Source: Saururus chinensis (taxonomy: Eukaryota; Streptophyta; Magnoliopsida; Piperales; Saururaceae). From it: DNA of 64,000 nt. A program made the position numbers and the translations under genes. The DNA lies in assembly GCA_035235625.1 (NCBI GenBank), contig CP141142.1:31320995-31384994 (forward strand), read 5' to 3'. Below, in pieces: positions 33,637 to 46,300 of this stretch (position 1 is the first letter of the stretch; every line of letters starts with the position of its first letter). Under the pieces are notes generated by a model that did no database searches, was not told the origin of the DNA, and saw nothing but the letters and a program-made list of their open reading frames with translations.

Positions 33637-36544
33637 ATGAGTATCATGAAGTTTTGTTGCGAATGGTACAATATCTTTATCTTTGTTGCTCTGTACTTTT
33701 ATCTTGTGATTGTGTATCTGAGGGATCTATGTGGACATGCCCATGCATATCAACTAATCTGTTACACATGCAAAATGTATTTCTGATTTGGTTGCAGCAA
33801 CAACATCCTGTACCCAAAAGAGGACAAGGAGCAAAAAGTCCTTCTTTATGCTTGTAGTAATTGCAACCATCAGGTCTTTCTTTCTTCTACCAACCATTTT
33901 TGAAAGTGCTTGTTGATTTATTTAATACTTTTGTTTCTTTTCTCCTTCAATTTGGTGTTGCATTGCAAGGTTTTATCATGGCTATTCTTGCAATGATTTG
34001 CTCAGTAGTTGCCTGATTTCATCTCAAATGCTGTCATTCTTATTTCAATTTCGTTTTTGAGGGATTACTGCTATGTGATTGTTTATTTATGTTTCATGAT
34101 TAGTCTCCATGCACACTCCATCCAACCTTTGGTATTAGCAACAAATCGCAATTGATTTGTCTAAATTTGGGTCAGCTGTTTGCCACAACTTGATGTTAAA
34201 TTTCAGGGATGGTTCATGTTTTTCCATTGGAAATGCTATATGGAGGTAATCCGCAGCAGATCATTCCTGTCTTTGACTGACATGCAGATGCCTTGTATAG
34301 TTTCAAGAATATTTCTTAAAGCATATTCTCTGCTGCACATTGCACACTCATCATTTTGTTAACATGTTCCATCTTCGTTATTGAAGGCATTACAGCTCCT
34401 GGTTAAAGCCAAATGTAAAAATACTTCATAAACTTGTCGAGTCACGAGCATAGTGCCACCTTTGTGCTTTTTGTAGGCATTGTAGTTTACATAGGATTTG
34501 TTGCTTTATTGATATGCTAGTGAAGTACTAGACTAGGAGCTTTGTACAGATTATATCAAGAAATATTGGCCTAGTTGTGATCAATTTGTTGCTAGCCATC
34601 TTTACACTAAATTAGGAACAAATGGACCTAGAATGACTTGATCCGACTGATTGTTCAAACAAAATTGTTTAGACAATTATGCATTTTGCAGTTTCTTTTA
34701 TGCTTTTCACCCCGAGAATTTAAGAACTTTTATGTACAAGTCTCTTATCTAGGCTGTGAATATATAAGTTGTTTCTAAAACTCGAGGAATATATGCATAA
34801 TATGATGCCAATTTGTGTAGTGGTCCAACCAGAGAGCATTATTCAGCTTAAGTTCACTTCATATCTGGCTTCTTTGTTTGGCAACCACTAATCCATTCCA
34901 TGTTTTCTTTGATCAGTTAATCCATCACATATTAACAAATGGTAGAATAAACAATGACATCCTAAGTAGTTGTTGATATCTTTTTTTGCAGGAGTTTTTT
35001 AGGTAGGTTTTTTTAATACCAGGAGTCATGCACAATCCATTAGTTTTCAATTGAGGGATTGTATGCGGATTGCAATTTGGGCAAATGAATATTTTATTTA
35101 TGCACTTTATCCATGAGGATAATTTTATGAACATCTGCATGGTTGTTATGCAGGAGGTTGCTAATGATCAATGTGTGTATAAAAAGGTAATACATCATGC
35201 AGTAGGTGAGCAATCTCAAGTGTCACAGGATGGAGGTTCAGACCCAACTCTACCTCGAACTAAAACTGTTAGGTGTGCTCAATGCAATCATGGAGAAGCT
35301 GTTTTTTTCCAGGTTAGCTTTTGCTACTTTGTGCCTTGTGAGCTGATGGAGATTGTTTGTTATTTATATTTTCTTGTTTAGAATACTCTGTATTAAGGTA
35401 CTGCAGTGAAGGATGAAATACAGAAGTCAATTTGAGAACATTTTGGTATTGATGGCTGTATCTATCTCTCTGACCATAGGACAAATCAATTTAGGTTTGA
35501 TGCTTATTTTTTGTTCCTCGTATGATATCAGAAAGAACCAATTGGCAACATTCACCAATAATGTATCGAAGATCAAAACTTATAAGCATGGTAGAGCATA
35601 ACCAGTTTAATTCGAGGATCGCAGAGGCCTATTTATCTCAACTGCTCTTGCATATTTGATGTGGGGATGGATTGATTGAGATTACATATAGATCGGGAAG
35701 GATGGTGTCATTTTTTATGGATACTGAGATAGATTTTTGGCAAGGCTTGAAGGGAGTCAGAGGGATGACCAGAGACAAGATTGTTGATATAAGTGATGAT
35801 AAATAGAAAAAAATTTGGGAGACAAAAAACTAAGAGCAGCTCCAAGATAGTTTTTTTTATTATTAAAACTGAGTAGTTAAGTGACGTGATTGATTTTATG
35901 GATTTTTATTAAGCAATTATGCTTTGCTCAAAGAATAGTGTTAGAGGTTTTATAAACAAATGTCTTCTTGATAGATTGTGAAGTCATACTTTCTATTTAC
36001 TATGGCAATTCTGTAAAACAGTCTCCCTCTTTTTCAATGTATTTATTTAAACTTAAGTAGAATCATTGTGATTGAAGATCAGTCTTCAATATCTATTTTT
36101 TCACATACTGCACTTTTCAAATTGGCATTATTTATGTTTAGATTGGTATAAATTATCTAAAATAATTTGTGTTGGTAATTAGTGTCTGTACTCCATAGGT
36201 GTGAACACAACATGCATGTGCAGCATTTGTATTGGCTTTGAATCCAATACGTGAATACATTATACTTTTTTCTCTGGAAAAAAAAATTCTTTTATGGATT
36301 ATGGGTGTATGCTAATGTATCAAAATGTGTTAATTTTTCCCTGCTTCTTAGGGTAGGTAAAAGTTGTGCAAAAAATTAAAGAGGTTGGATTAATTTCTTA
36401 AAATTGTTTGTATAATGCTATGACATGTATGAAGTTCGATCTAAATTTATATTTATGTGTAATTTGCAGGCAACTTCTCAGGGAGAGGAAGGTATGACCC
36501 TCTTTTTTGTTTGCTGTAAATGTAAGCATAAATGGAGGGATTGA
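33637..36544 (+). CDS. NRPB9: RNA polymerase II subunit 9 (RPB9/NRPB9), copy A, 4 coding exons, 112 aa
   Basis: Coding exons are 33637-33665, 33798-33873, 35154-35312 and 36470-36544, all with GT-AG borders and the same phases as copy B. RPB9 sits on the lobe/jaw of RNA polymerase II and helps fidelity, transcript cleavage and elongation; in plants the same small family also serves Pol IV and Pol V. The N-terminal zinc ribbon has C7, C10, C29 and C32 (FCCEC ... YACSNC). The C-terminal TFIIS-like ribbon has C76 and C79 (RCAQC) and [11 protein letters not shown]. The last site is two residues shorter than in copy B (CCKC in place of CCNPNC), yet still offers a C-x2-C pair. Compared with copy B it has T3I, R8C, R30S, D33N and about 12 changes in residues 39-64. 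No stops are present. It may be diverging in function or beginning to decay. The 5.2-kb leader intron carries a PIF/Harbinger relic. Confidence 0.88.
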
Positions 36545-36984
36545 TGATTGAAACAAGCACTGAGTTCAGAGGATATAGCCTCAACATTTCACAGAAATTG
36601 GTCACGAACCGGCTTAAATCTTGAGTAGTATATTACTGTTTCTTTCAGAAGAGGTTTCATGGTCTTCCCCTGCCCGGGTGGCTCTTACCTGTGTGTATCT
36701 TATCTAATTTTAATGACTAGGTTCTTGAAGCAGTTTCAGACCAATAGCGTTGTTGCTTCAAAATGACATGAATAGGATGGGGTTTATTTGTACTGCCTTC
36801 GAACATTAGCTTGCATTTGACTTAATTAATTGGGCTGTATAAACAGCTGGCCGCATCGTGCAGCCCTCATATGCCTACTCAGCTTCCATTGGTTGATGGG
36901 CATTGTCCTCATATGCAGTGATGGGATTGGCCAATAGCCATGCCACATGGTTTGGCCGGTACTATTACTATCCTGGATATGGAT

Positions 36985-37100
36985 ATGAGCGAGGGATGTT
37001 AAGGAGTCGCTCGACGAGCTGAGTTGGCTCGATTCAACTCGGTTTGGTGTGGCCCAACTCAAATTTGAAAATATAAAATGTGAATTTACGGGTTAGTGGG
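36985..37100 (+). mobile_element. hAT-like terminus fragment
   Basis: GGGATGTTAAGGAGTCGCTC followed by GACGAGCTGAGTTGGCTCGA resembles the left end of the hAT-like family at 11793 and 37109, but it has no matching right end. The complete element at 37109 is inserted just after it. Confidence 0.4.
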
Positions 37101-37108
37101 ACCTCAAT

Positions 37109-39182
37109 TAGGGGTACTAACGAGCCAAATTGAGTCAAGTTTTGAGTTAGCTCAGCTTAAACTAATGGTTTTGGGTATTGGCTCTAGTTCAGCTTAAATT
37201 CAGTCAAGTTACTAATCATCTAGTTCGAACTCGGCTCAAGAAGAAAACAACAAATTCAACTCATGTCTGAGTTTGAACTTAATATACATTGACTACATAA
37301 CTTAGCTTGAATTTGGCTCAGTTAAAAATTTGATTATGTGCAAGTTTGGCTTATATCAAATTTAGTAAAAATTCAAAAAATTCCAAAGCTGGTACTAAAA
37401 AATACAAACTCCTTGACCACTTTGCCTACAACACTTTTTACGTCAAATATTTCATCAAATAAATATAAGGTTCTCATTATTAATTTTTTTTTATCAAATA
37501 TATTCTATCACTACGTGCTTGGCATATGCTATTTTAAATAATATTTATATTTCTTTATATTTATCATATATTTTAATGCACAAAAATGAGTGCAAAAACT
37601 TAATTAATATCTCTACCTCATTGTACTAATATATTTTAATTGCTTAGTAAAGAATAATATTATCAAATACTCATTCTGTCTTAAATTAATAGCTCTATTT
37701 GATTGTTTACAATGAATTAATTTTAATTTATTTTTAAAAACTAAATAGAGCTATTAATGTAGGACAAATGGAGTATTTATGAATACAATCCTGTACAAAA
37801 TTGCCATCATTTACTAAAAACTCATAAATTTATAAATAGACAACTAAAGTATAAATAATATAATTTACTTATTTATTAGCTTTCTTTTCTAATATTTTCA
37901 TTTGTTATGTTATATCTTGTGTTTGTATGTTTAACTATATATGCATCTTTTTGTAGTCTTTTATACATATGTCATTATTATTAGCACGTATGTACTTTTT
38001 CTATATCATTAAAGTGTTCATATGTTTGTATTATATGTATTTTTTAGTAGTTTAGTATGAACATGTCATTATTATTAGCACATATATACTATATATATAT
38101 GCACCACAACTTCTTCTGCATGCTCTTTCTTTTGGTTGTATGAAATATATTTATTATTTGATAACCTAAATTTTTTAAATCTTTATATTCACTTTTTACT
38201 TCAAGTGACATCTTATAACCACCAAAAAGAAAAAGTTAGTGCCTTTGTAGTTAATTACATTTGTGTATATGATATATCATATATAAATGTATGTCATTTA
38301 TTTCTATTATACATAAATATGTATTTTAGTAAATATCACTTATATAATATATGTATCTTATGTCTTTTTAAAATATTTATTTTTAAATAATTTATATCAT
38401 GTGCAATGTGTAACGGTGCTAAGGAGTCAGGTCGAGTCGAGTTTTAGTATAGTGGGAACCTAAAACTTGATGTTTTGTCATCTTGGTCTCATCCCAAATA
38501 AATATAACTTACTCTAATCTTATGAAGAAAAAAGAGACTCTATTAGTCAATGCAAAAAAAAATATTTAAAAAATTACTATAAAATTCAAATTTATAAGAA
38601 TTCAAATAGTAGTCTCCATAGAAAATTTGAAAAGACATATAGTAATTTGTTTGATATGCAAAGATAGTAAATAATATTACCATAAAATATAGTCTAATGA
38701 TTGACATAATGTTCGATATATGTAGTACAATATATCCCATTTGTTTACTCAATTGTATTATATTTGTATATATTTTATTAAATCTTATTTCTATAATATA
38801 TCTAAATTTCAATAAATATCACATGTGTATAATATGTCTTTAAATGTTTACTTCTAAAAAATAAATATGATGTGTGATACAAGCTAATACTTAATACATA
38901 GACATTATACATCCATTAATAATATATAAATTTGTTATATATAGGTATATGTTATAAATGAGAATTGGGATTGTTAATTGTGCATATTACATGAGTGTCA
39001 ATATGTATTTATATATATTATAAAATATATTTACGAATTTCATTCGATTTCGAGTATAAGTCGAGTTCAAGCCGAGTTCGACTTCTATTCAAGCTGAGCT
39101 ACTTCGAGTCAAGCCATATTTAAGTCGAGTTGAGTCGAAGCACCTATGCTTGATGAATTGGCTCGGCTCATTTGTACCCCTA
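37109..39182 (-). mobile_element. hAT-like non-autonomous element, copy 2, 2074 bp
   Basis: The left end TAGGGGTACTAACGAGCC and right end GGCTCATTTGTACCCCTA are inverted repeats. They are flanked by 8-bp direct repeats ACCTCAAT (37101-37108) and ACCTCAAC (39183-39190), 7 of 8 identical, as expected for hAT insertions. The part from about 38265 to 39182 is the inverted counterpart of the 11793-12759 copy. No transposase frame exists. The left half carries a 108-bp MITE. TCGAG-rich subterminal repeats at both ends may be transposase-binding sites (inference). Confidence 0.72.
37668..37775. mobile_element. Stowaway-like MITE nested in the hAT-like element, 108 bp
   Basis: Ends TACTCATTCTGTCTTAAATT and GGACAAATGGAGTA, with the inner pair AATAGCTCTATTTG and CTAAATAGAGCTATT. 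It has the same length and layout as the copy at 22293-22400. Confidence 0.78.
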
Positions 39183-39239
39183 ACCTCAACAATCTCCTAT
39201 TTACCCTATTGGGCTTTTTAAAATCTTTCATATATAACT

Positions 39240-39600
39240 TATTTTTTATTTTTTAGCTGATAACTGATAATACTATATGTTCTATTCACATATATAATAA
39301 CATAATATTCATTATATTGTGTTAACAATTACACGATATGTATTTTTTAAGTCAACGACTCATAATATAATGCGATATTTACCATATAGTATTAACGATA
39401 ACACAATATATGTTCTTTGAGCTAGCGACCCATAATACATTATATTCTATATTATATATACGATAATATAATATATTAATAATATGTGTTATTGATAATA
39501 CGATATGCTCTATATTGTATATATAGTAACATGATATGTATTTTTTGCATGTATTTAAAAATATGACATTTGTCAATATGTGTTATAATATGTTATTGAT
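39240..39600. repeat. Degenerate AT-rich tandem repeat, period about 86 bp
   Basis: The phrase TTAACAATTACACGATATGT with AACGACTCATAATATA recurs as TTAACGATAACACAATATAT with TAGCGACCCATAATACA, and further weaker copies follow. There is no coding. Confidence 0.55.
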
Positions 39601-41990
39601 ACAAGTTTTTGTTAACTTGGGGATGAAAGCCTCTAAGATAGTATATATATATTTACATAAGATATTCTACACAATAAAACCTGTATACATAAAATTATAC
39701 TAGAGTCCTACTTTATACAGTATGGTAGGAAGCTATCATGGTTATTTTATAGTGTCTTTAGTATCTACACCCTTTTTCTATTCTTACATTGTCTTATTCT
39801 CCCTAGCTAGTCCCCAATTTTTTATTGGAGTTGTAGATATCATCTTCTCCTTTGTAAGAATAAGTGGTTTGTATGGTTAAATTTTTTGACAAAATTAAAG
39901 TAGAGCGATCACTGATAAAGTGATGGAGGCCAACAATCACTAGATGGAAATTAGAATTCACTGTTAATGGGAATCGCAGGGCAAATATCGCAAATTGCTA
40001 CTAAGCTTTGATTGCCTATTTCCTTATGCGTCATTATGATTGGTTTACACAATTTTAACCTTTAACCCTTTCTATAGGGGTATTTTGGTTTGATTTTTTA
40101 AAAATTTCATGTAAACCCTAGTTATATGGAATGTTTGCATCTTAAGCCAGGTAATATGGAAAAGTCTCTTGTGCTAATTGGTTCTCTTTGCTATTATTCT
40201 GTGTGTTAAGCAATTAGGCATATTGTTACAGCTAGCTGGAGCTCATCAAGGACCCGAAAGGGTGTAGTAGATGGACCCTGATATTCTCCAAGCATACATC
40301 ATGAAAGGTTTTGAAGTTTTAAAGTTGGACTGTATTATAACTCATGTAGCATTTTCTTACTATAATTGCAATTAACAGAGAGATTTGGATAAGGCATGGA
40401 AGTTTATTTACTTCATTTAGTGGAAAATTAGGCTTTTAGGTTAGATGTATTCGCGATTATGGTGGTCTAAGTGCCCCAAATTTTAGAAGTGAGGAGTTTC
40501 ATTAGGCTTTGCTTGTGTTTTTCTACTATATGCTCTATTTGTGTCATCCATTTACCAAATATGTTTATGGTCGTAGTGTCGTTTAATTTGCGAGTATAAA
40601 TGTAGCTATGCCATAAGTTAGGAGGTTTAGTTAAATTTAGTGGCAGTTATTAGAATATCTTTATTTATTTTTGGGATGAGCCTCTTCCATCAAATGGGAA
40701 CCATAAGGTGCACGAAATGTAAAGAGGAGTCAAATTGAAGCGTAGGTCTGCATTTAGCAAAAAAAAATGAATGTATAGTGGAAAGTGACTTCAGTACTAG
40801 AGATTAAAAAAAATTTGTTCTTTTTTGGAGAATTGACATTTTGGTAGCAACAGAGAGAGGTTGTAGGAAACAACTAAACATAGTGAAGACAATTTGGAAG
40901 GTGCAATGAGCATGTATAAAAGAGACTAATAGATATTTCGGTAATAAGGTTAAAAGGTTTGTATATAAATAATATTAAAAAAAGAAAAAGGGACTTAAGA
41001 GAACTTAGATAGAACTAATAGAGAAAAATATGACTATGTTATCTTTTACAAAATTATGAGGCACAAAATATATAGAAATGGCGGCATAAAATTCTTATCA
41101 CTTATCCAAAATTATTAGGAAAATGCTCTACTTTATTATAATTATGAATGTGAATATCCAACCTTAGTAGTAGGCACATTTAATTATGCTTGACAAATTA
41201 ATTTAGTAGTTCATGGCTTTGCCTTTGAAGATAGTATTGATGCTTAACCTGAAAAGTTGTGGTGTCAAAATTTAAATCCAGTTCTATTTTGGGGGATTCT
41301 GTGACTCTAATTGAGCGTAACTCTAGTGATCTAGAATGAAATGGGCACTCATTTTAAAACACTTGCAAAGTTGTTGTCACCATTGTAAAAACCAGTGATC
41401 TCATTATCGATGGCTATATGACTTGATGTATTGTTAAAACCGTTTGTGCAATTTTCTACTCAATTAGATGTGCATTGGTGCACTAGATTCATCAAGGTAA
41501 AATATACATAAAAAATTTTTAATTAATTTATTATAAATTAAGATTTGTGTAATATAAGAATTTTATACTCAGACTAAGTCAATTAGATTAGTAAGGAAAA
41601 AAAACTATATGTGTACTTTGAAGAAAATAATATTTAATATACTAAACTTTAAATATTTTATATTATTTATCTTTAAGGTTAGACTCTGTTGTGACCCTTG
41701 TTTAAATTATGCACAAAAATTTAGAGTTAACTAAATAAGTTTTTAGAAGTTGTATATGTACTTTACTAATAATAAAAAAAGATAGATGATCGAATTAAGG
41801 GAAGAGTTTTTTATATTCTATTGGCAATAAACCTAACATAAGAGATATATAGAAACTATTAATATTTGAAATTAAAAGCAGATATATTAATATATATTAA
41901 TATTAATATATTAATTAAATATGCTGTCGATCGTATAGATAAAGGATTTTAATTCGTTCTTTATGCTGGGCACATTGTAAAGTGAAAGCA
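39601..41990. other. Intergenic stretch between the two RPB9 copies, no gene recognised
   Basis: The sequence is AT-rich throughout with only short, domain-free frames. Nothing here resembles a coding exon, RNA gene or structured repeat that I can support. Confidence 0.5.
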
Positions 41991-42029
41991 TTAAAAATTT
42001 TTTTAGGGAAGGGGTGTAACTAAGTGGAT

Positions 42030-42479
42030 GTCATTATCCGCTTACGGGCCGGCGTCCGTATCCGCATACTAAAGGTGCGGATGCTGTTTAGTCCGCCGAT
42101 ACGCGGACACTGGCGGAATGTTCAGTCGTCCTTGAGCGGACGCGGAGATGGACATGGTTTACCGTGTCCTTGTATCCGCGTCCCCTTACCCTGATGCCCA
42201 TTACCCTAACCCGAACCTTCCGTTCTACACCCGGGCGAGGCGGGGACAACCGACGGCGACGAGGCGAGCTCCGGTGAACGATCGAAATCAACGGGGATTA
42301 CGTTCTCCTTGTTGGCTCCCACACTCATCTCCTAGCCCCGCAGCTCCTCTCAATTCTCCCTCCGGCGAGGCGGCGACGACCGACGGCGTGGCTTCGGTGA
42401 AGGACGAATCCTCAGTTGTTTCATTCTCCTCAGTCCGACACCGGTGACCGCGGCTGGCTGACTCCGGTGAAAGCTCAAA
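42030..42479 (+). other. RPB9 copy B: promoter-proximal region and 5' untranslated exon
   Basis: The GC-rich block ends CTCAAA with GTACGGC following (donor at 42480), homologous to the copy A donor at 28470. It contains a local duplication: CGAGGCGGGGACAACCGACG near 42236 and CGAGGCGGCGACGACCGACG near 42365, each followed by a CTCCGGTGA/CTTCGGTGA phrase. The transcription start is not defined. The leader intron (42480-43346) is only 867 bp, against 5155 bp in copy A. Confidence 0.6.
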
Positions 42480-43358
42480 GTACGGCCTGTTTGCTTCTTG
42501 TTTCCCGTCTTTTTTTCTTTCCATGAATTTTGTGGCTGTAGAATTTCTCTCTTTCTCTCAGACCTCCCCTTCGCTCTCTCTCTATTCCCTCTCTGGTACT
42601 GTAACATGGTTGGGAGCAGTGTCTGCTTCTTTTTCAATGATAAAACGTGAAGATTGATATGGATTGTTCGTCTGAAAACTTGTGGAATTGTGATACAAAT
42701 GAAGTGTTGGATTAAAAGCCTCCAAAAGATAAGGATGTTTCTACAAGAAATAAACTGCATTACTAGCTGGAGAAATAGCTTATGTAGTGGAAATGATTTA
42801 TGCCCATTTATTAAAGAACTAGGATTCATTTACGGTTTCTAGTCATGTCTTGAGCAACCAAGGGAACCATATAGACTCTCCAACGTGGTCCTGTACTTGA
42901 TTTATAGATTTAGTATGCTGCAGGTGTTTGTCTAAAAAAAATACTGCTAATGATTGATTTTGAGACCAAGGACCTGGACTGGCATAGTATGGAAAAGTTA
43001 GTAGGAAGTAGCAATTTGGTCAATTTTGTTAAGGTAATGCCCTAGGTCTACGTCAGGCATGTGTAGGACTGTAGGTGCTTGCCTAGGTGCGCCTGAGGCA
43101 CTTTGTTGCTTTTTTAAGAGTTCTAGGTATGCATGAAACACACATGAAAATGTATATTTATATAATTTACATTAATAATTACCTATCCATCTTAGCACGG
43201 CTAGGCGATCAGATGCCAAAACAATGTCCATTGTCAAGATGTTGCCTGGGCACTTTTAATTACATTGATATCAGGATGGTTAGTTTTGTTTTTTTCCTCT
43301 TGAATACTAATAAGGAGGAGTCATTACAACAGGGGATTTTGCTTAGGAAGGCACAACC

Positions 43359-46300
43359 ATGAGTACTATGAAGTTTTGCCGCGAATGGTACAGCATCTTT
43401 ATCTTTGTTGCTATGTAGTTTTATTTGGTGATTGTGGATCTGAAAAGATCTTTGTGGATGTGGCCATTCGTAAGTTATTCAAATATCCATTATCACATGA
43501 AAGATGCATTTCTGGTGTTGTTGCAGTAACAACATTCTATACCCAAAAGAGGATAAGGAGCAAAAGGTCCTTCTTTATGCCTGTCGCAATTGTGATCATC
43601 AGGTCCTTCTGTCTTGCTCTGACCATTTTTTGTAAAACTACATGTTGATTTATCTAATTCTTGTGTTTGTTTTGTCCAGCAATTTGTTGCCATTGCAAAA
43701 TTTATGTGATTAACTTGTATTTGTTTTTTAATTAATATCGTGCCTACTCTTGGGATAAATTGCTTAGTTACCTGCTTTCATATTAATTGTTGGCATTGTT
43801 TTCTCTCTCTCCTTTTTGAGGGATAACTACCATGCTATTATTTGTTCATATCTTGTTATCAGTCTCCATGCACATTACATTCAGCTGTTTAGTATTGGCA
43901 ACAATTTGCATTTTGAGAATTGTCTAAATTTGGGGCAGCTCTTTGCCACAACTTCAAGCAAAACTTCATGAATGTCTGTTTTTCCGGGGGAAATGCTGTT
44001 TGGAGATAATCCCTTATAGATCTCCGCCAGTCTTTGACTGGCAGGCAGATACATTATAATGTTTTGATTGATGTTAATGTGTATTACATGCTCTAAAACT
44101 GTTTAAAGACTATCTTTGCCAATCTTTAACTGATATGCAGCCTCTTTAAATTGATGATCATGTTATTTCCTAGGGATTATATGAAGGATATCTTCTTTGA
44201 TGCATATGCTTTGTTTCATATTGCACACAGACATCAACATTTGTTTATAAGTTTCATCTTCGTTAGTGAAGGCATTACAAATCCTGGTTAGTGCCAGATG
44301 TAAAAATACTCCATAAATTTGTGGAGACACAAGCATAGTGGCACCTTTGGGCTTTGTTTTGCCATTTTAGTTTGCATAATACTTTTTGCTTTATTGATTT
44401 GTTAGTGTTTCGACCATACTAAAATCTATATCTTGCTGGCCATTTTTACACTGAAATTACGAATGAATGCACCTAGGAATGAGTGATTTGATCTGGCTGA
44501 TTGTTTGAAACACTTCAAACGATTAAGTGGTTTCTTCTTCTTGATAATGTTGCTCAATGTTTCTTCTTGTGTTATCTCCTGTTCAGTTTATTTTCTTTAT
44601 GACTATTCTAATTTTTTTTAAGCTGCTATCTATCATTATATTTTTCGATTTCTCTTCTTCTTGTCACCCTAGAAACTTAATGGCTTAAAAATTCTTATGT
44701 AACAGTTTCTGGTCTAAGCCTTGGATATATAATTTGTTTCTAGAACTTGAGGGCTAGATACATAACACGCAATTCAATGCTCATTGGCAAAGCTGCCCCC
44801 TTTTTTTTTGTCTTTTGAATTGTAGTCGTAATTTTTATTGACTGGTGTTTGCTAAATAAAGTTCAAGGATTTAGCTTATTGACTTCTATGATGAGTCACT
44901 TGTCCAGATACCCATTTGTGTTGTGGTCCGACCAGAGAACATTAGTTAGCTGAAGTTCACTTCTTACCTGGCTTGTTTGATACAAGCCATTAATCCATAG
45001 GATGTTTACAAATAGTACAATAAATAGTGGGGCACTAAGTAGTAGTTGATATCTTTCCTTGTAGGAGTTTTTTGGTGGTTTAGTTAATGCCTCTAGCCAT
45101 GCACAATTCATTAATTTGTTAATGAGAAATGTGTGCTGGTTCCAATTTGGGCTACTATATCAAGAGTATAATTTTATGAATGTCTGCTTGGTTTCTATGC
45201 AGGAGGTTGCTGACAATAACTGTGTGTATAGAAATGAAATACATCATGCAGTTGGTGAGCGGACTCAAGTTTTGCAGGATGTAGCTGCTGACCCAACCCT
45301 ACCTCGAACTAAAACTGTTAGGTGTGCTCAATGCAATCATGGAGAAGCTGTTTTTTTCCAGGTTAGCTTTTTCTACTTTTGGACTTATAAGCTGATGAAG
45401 AGGTTTTTTTTATTACATGTTTCTTGCTTAGAATACTAGGTACTGTAGTAAAGTGTGAAAGAAAAAATTCAGTTTGAAAAAATTATGGTGCCGATTCTTG
45501 TCACCATCACCATGAACATAGACAAATCAATTGAAGTACATTTTGATCCTTATATGGTATTAGAGAGAACCAAGACCGCAATGCTCACCAATAATGTATC
45601 AAAAATCAAACTTTAAAGCATGATTGAGCATAACCAGTTGAACTCCATAATCACCAAGGGCTACTTGGCTCAGCTGCTCTTGCATAGTTGATATAGAATT
45701 GGATTGATGAAGATGACATGTAGATTTGGTAGGATTATGTAATTTTGGATGAGTGCTGAGATAAATTTCTGGCAAGGCTAGAAGGAAGTGAGAGGGATGA
45801 CTAGAGACAATGTTGTTGATTAAAGAGGTGATAAATTGATAAAGCATGGGACATATAAAATTGTGATCATTTCCAAGGTAGATTGTTGCCTGATTACTGA
45901 AATCAAGTGCTTGTGAAAGTGATGTGACTGATTTGATGGATTTTGGTACTACAATTATGATTGCCTCAATGTATTGGTGTAGAATTTTTATAAAAAAGCT
46001 TGCACATTTTGATAGATTGTAAAGTTATACTTTCTATTTAGTATAGCATTGCTGTAAAATAGTGTTCTTATTTTTATTCTTTACTTCATTTTTACTGATT
46101 GGATCAACGTGAATCGCCATTGGCAACATGCCGCAAGGCACTTTGTGAAGTGGATTGATGTGGATGACTTGCTAATGTGTCGAACAAAGGGCCATCATTT
46201 TGGATGTCATTATCAAGACCGACTTATTTAAAGAAGTTGAGGCTCCTCCTAATGGATCTTTGTTTTCCACATCTTTAATCTTTAATTGAATTTTCCATTG

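Noticed and set aside
35070..35381. Continuous 103-aa frame across RPB9-A
   Set aside because: It is exon 35154-35312 plus read-through into both flanking introns; the spliced model fits the family exactly.
37338..39576. Several Ile/Tyr/Asn-rich short frames
   Set aside because: AT-rich non-coding hAT-like element and flanking repeat; composition explains the frames.
42088..42524. Arg/Pro-rich frames in the RPB9-B leader region
   Set aside because: GC-rich untranslated leader. The frames differ between the duplicated copies A and B and are not conserved.
45116..45439. Continuous 107-aa frame across RPB9-B
   Set aside because: Same situation as copy A: exon 45203-45361 with intron sequence on both sides.
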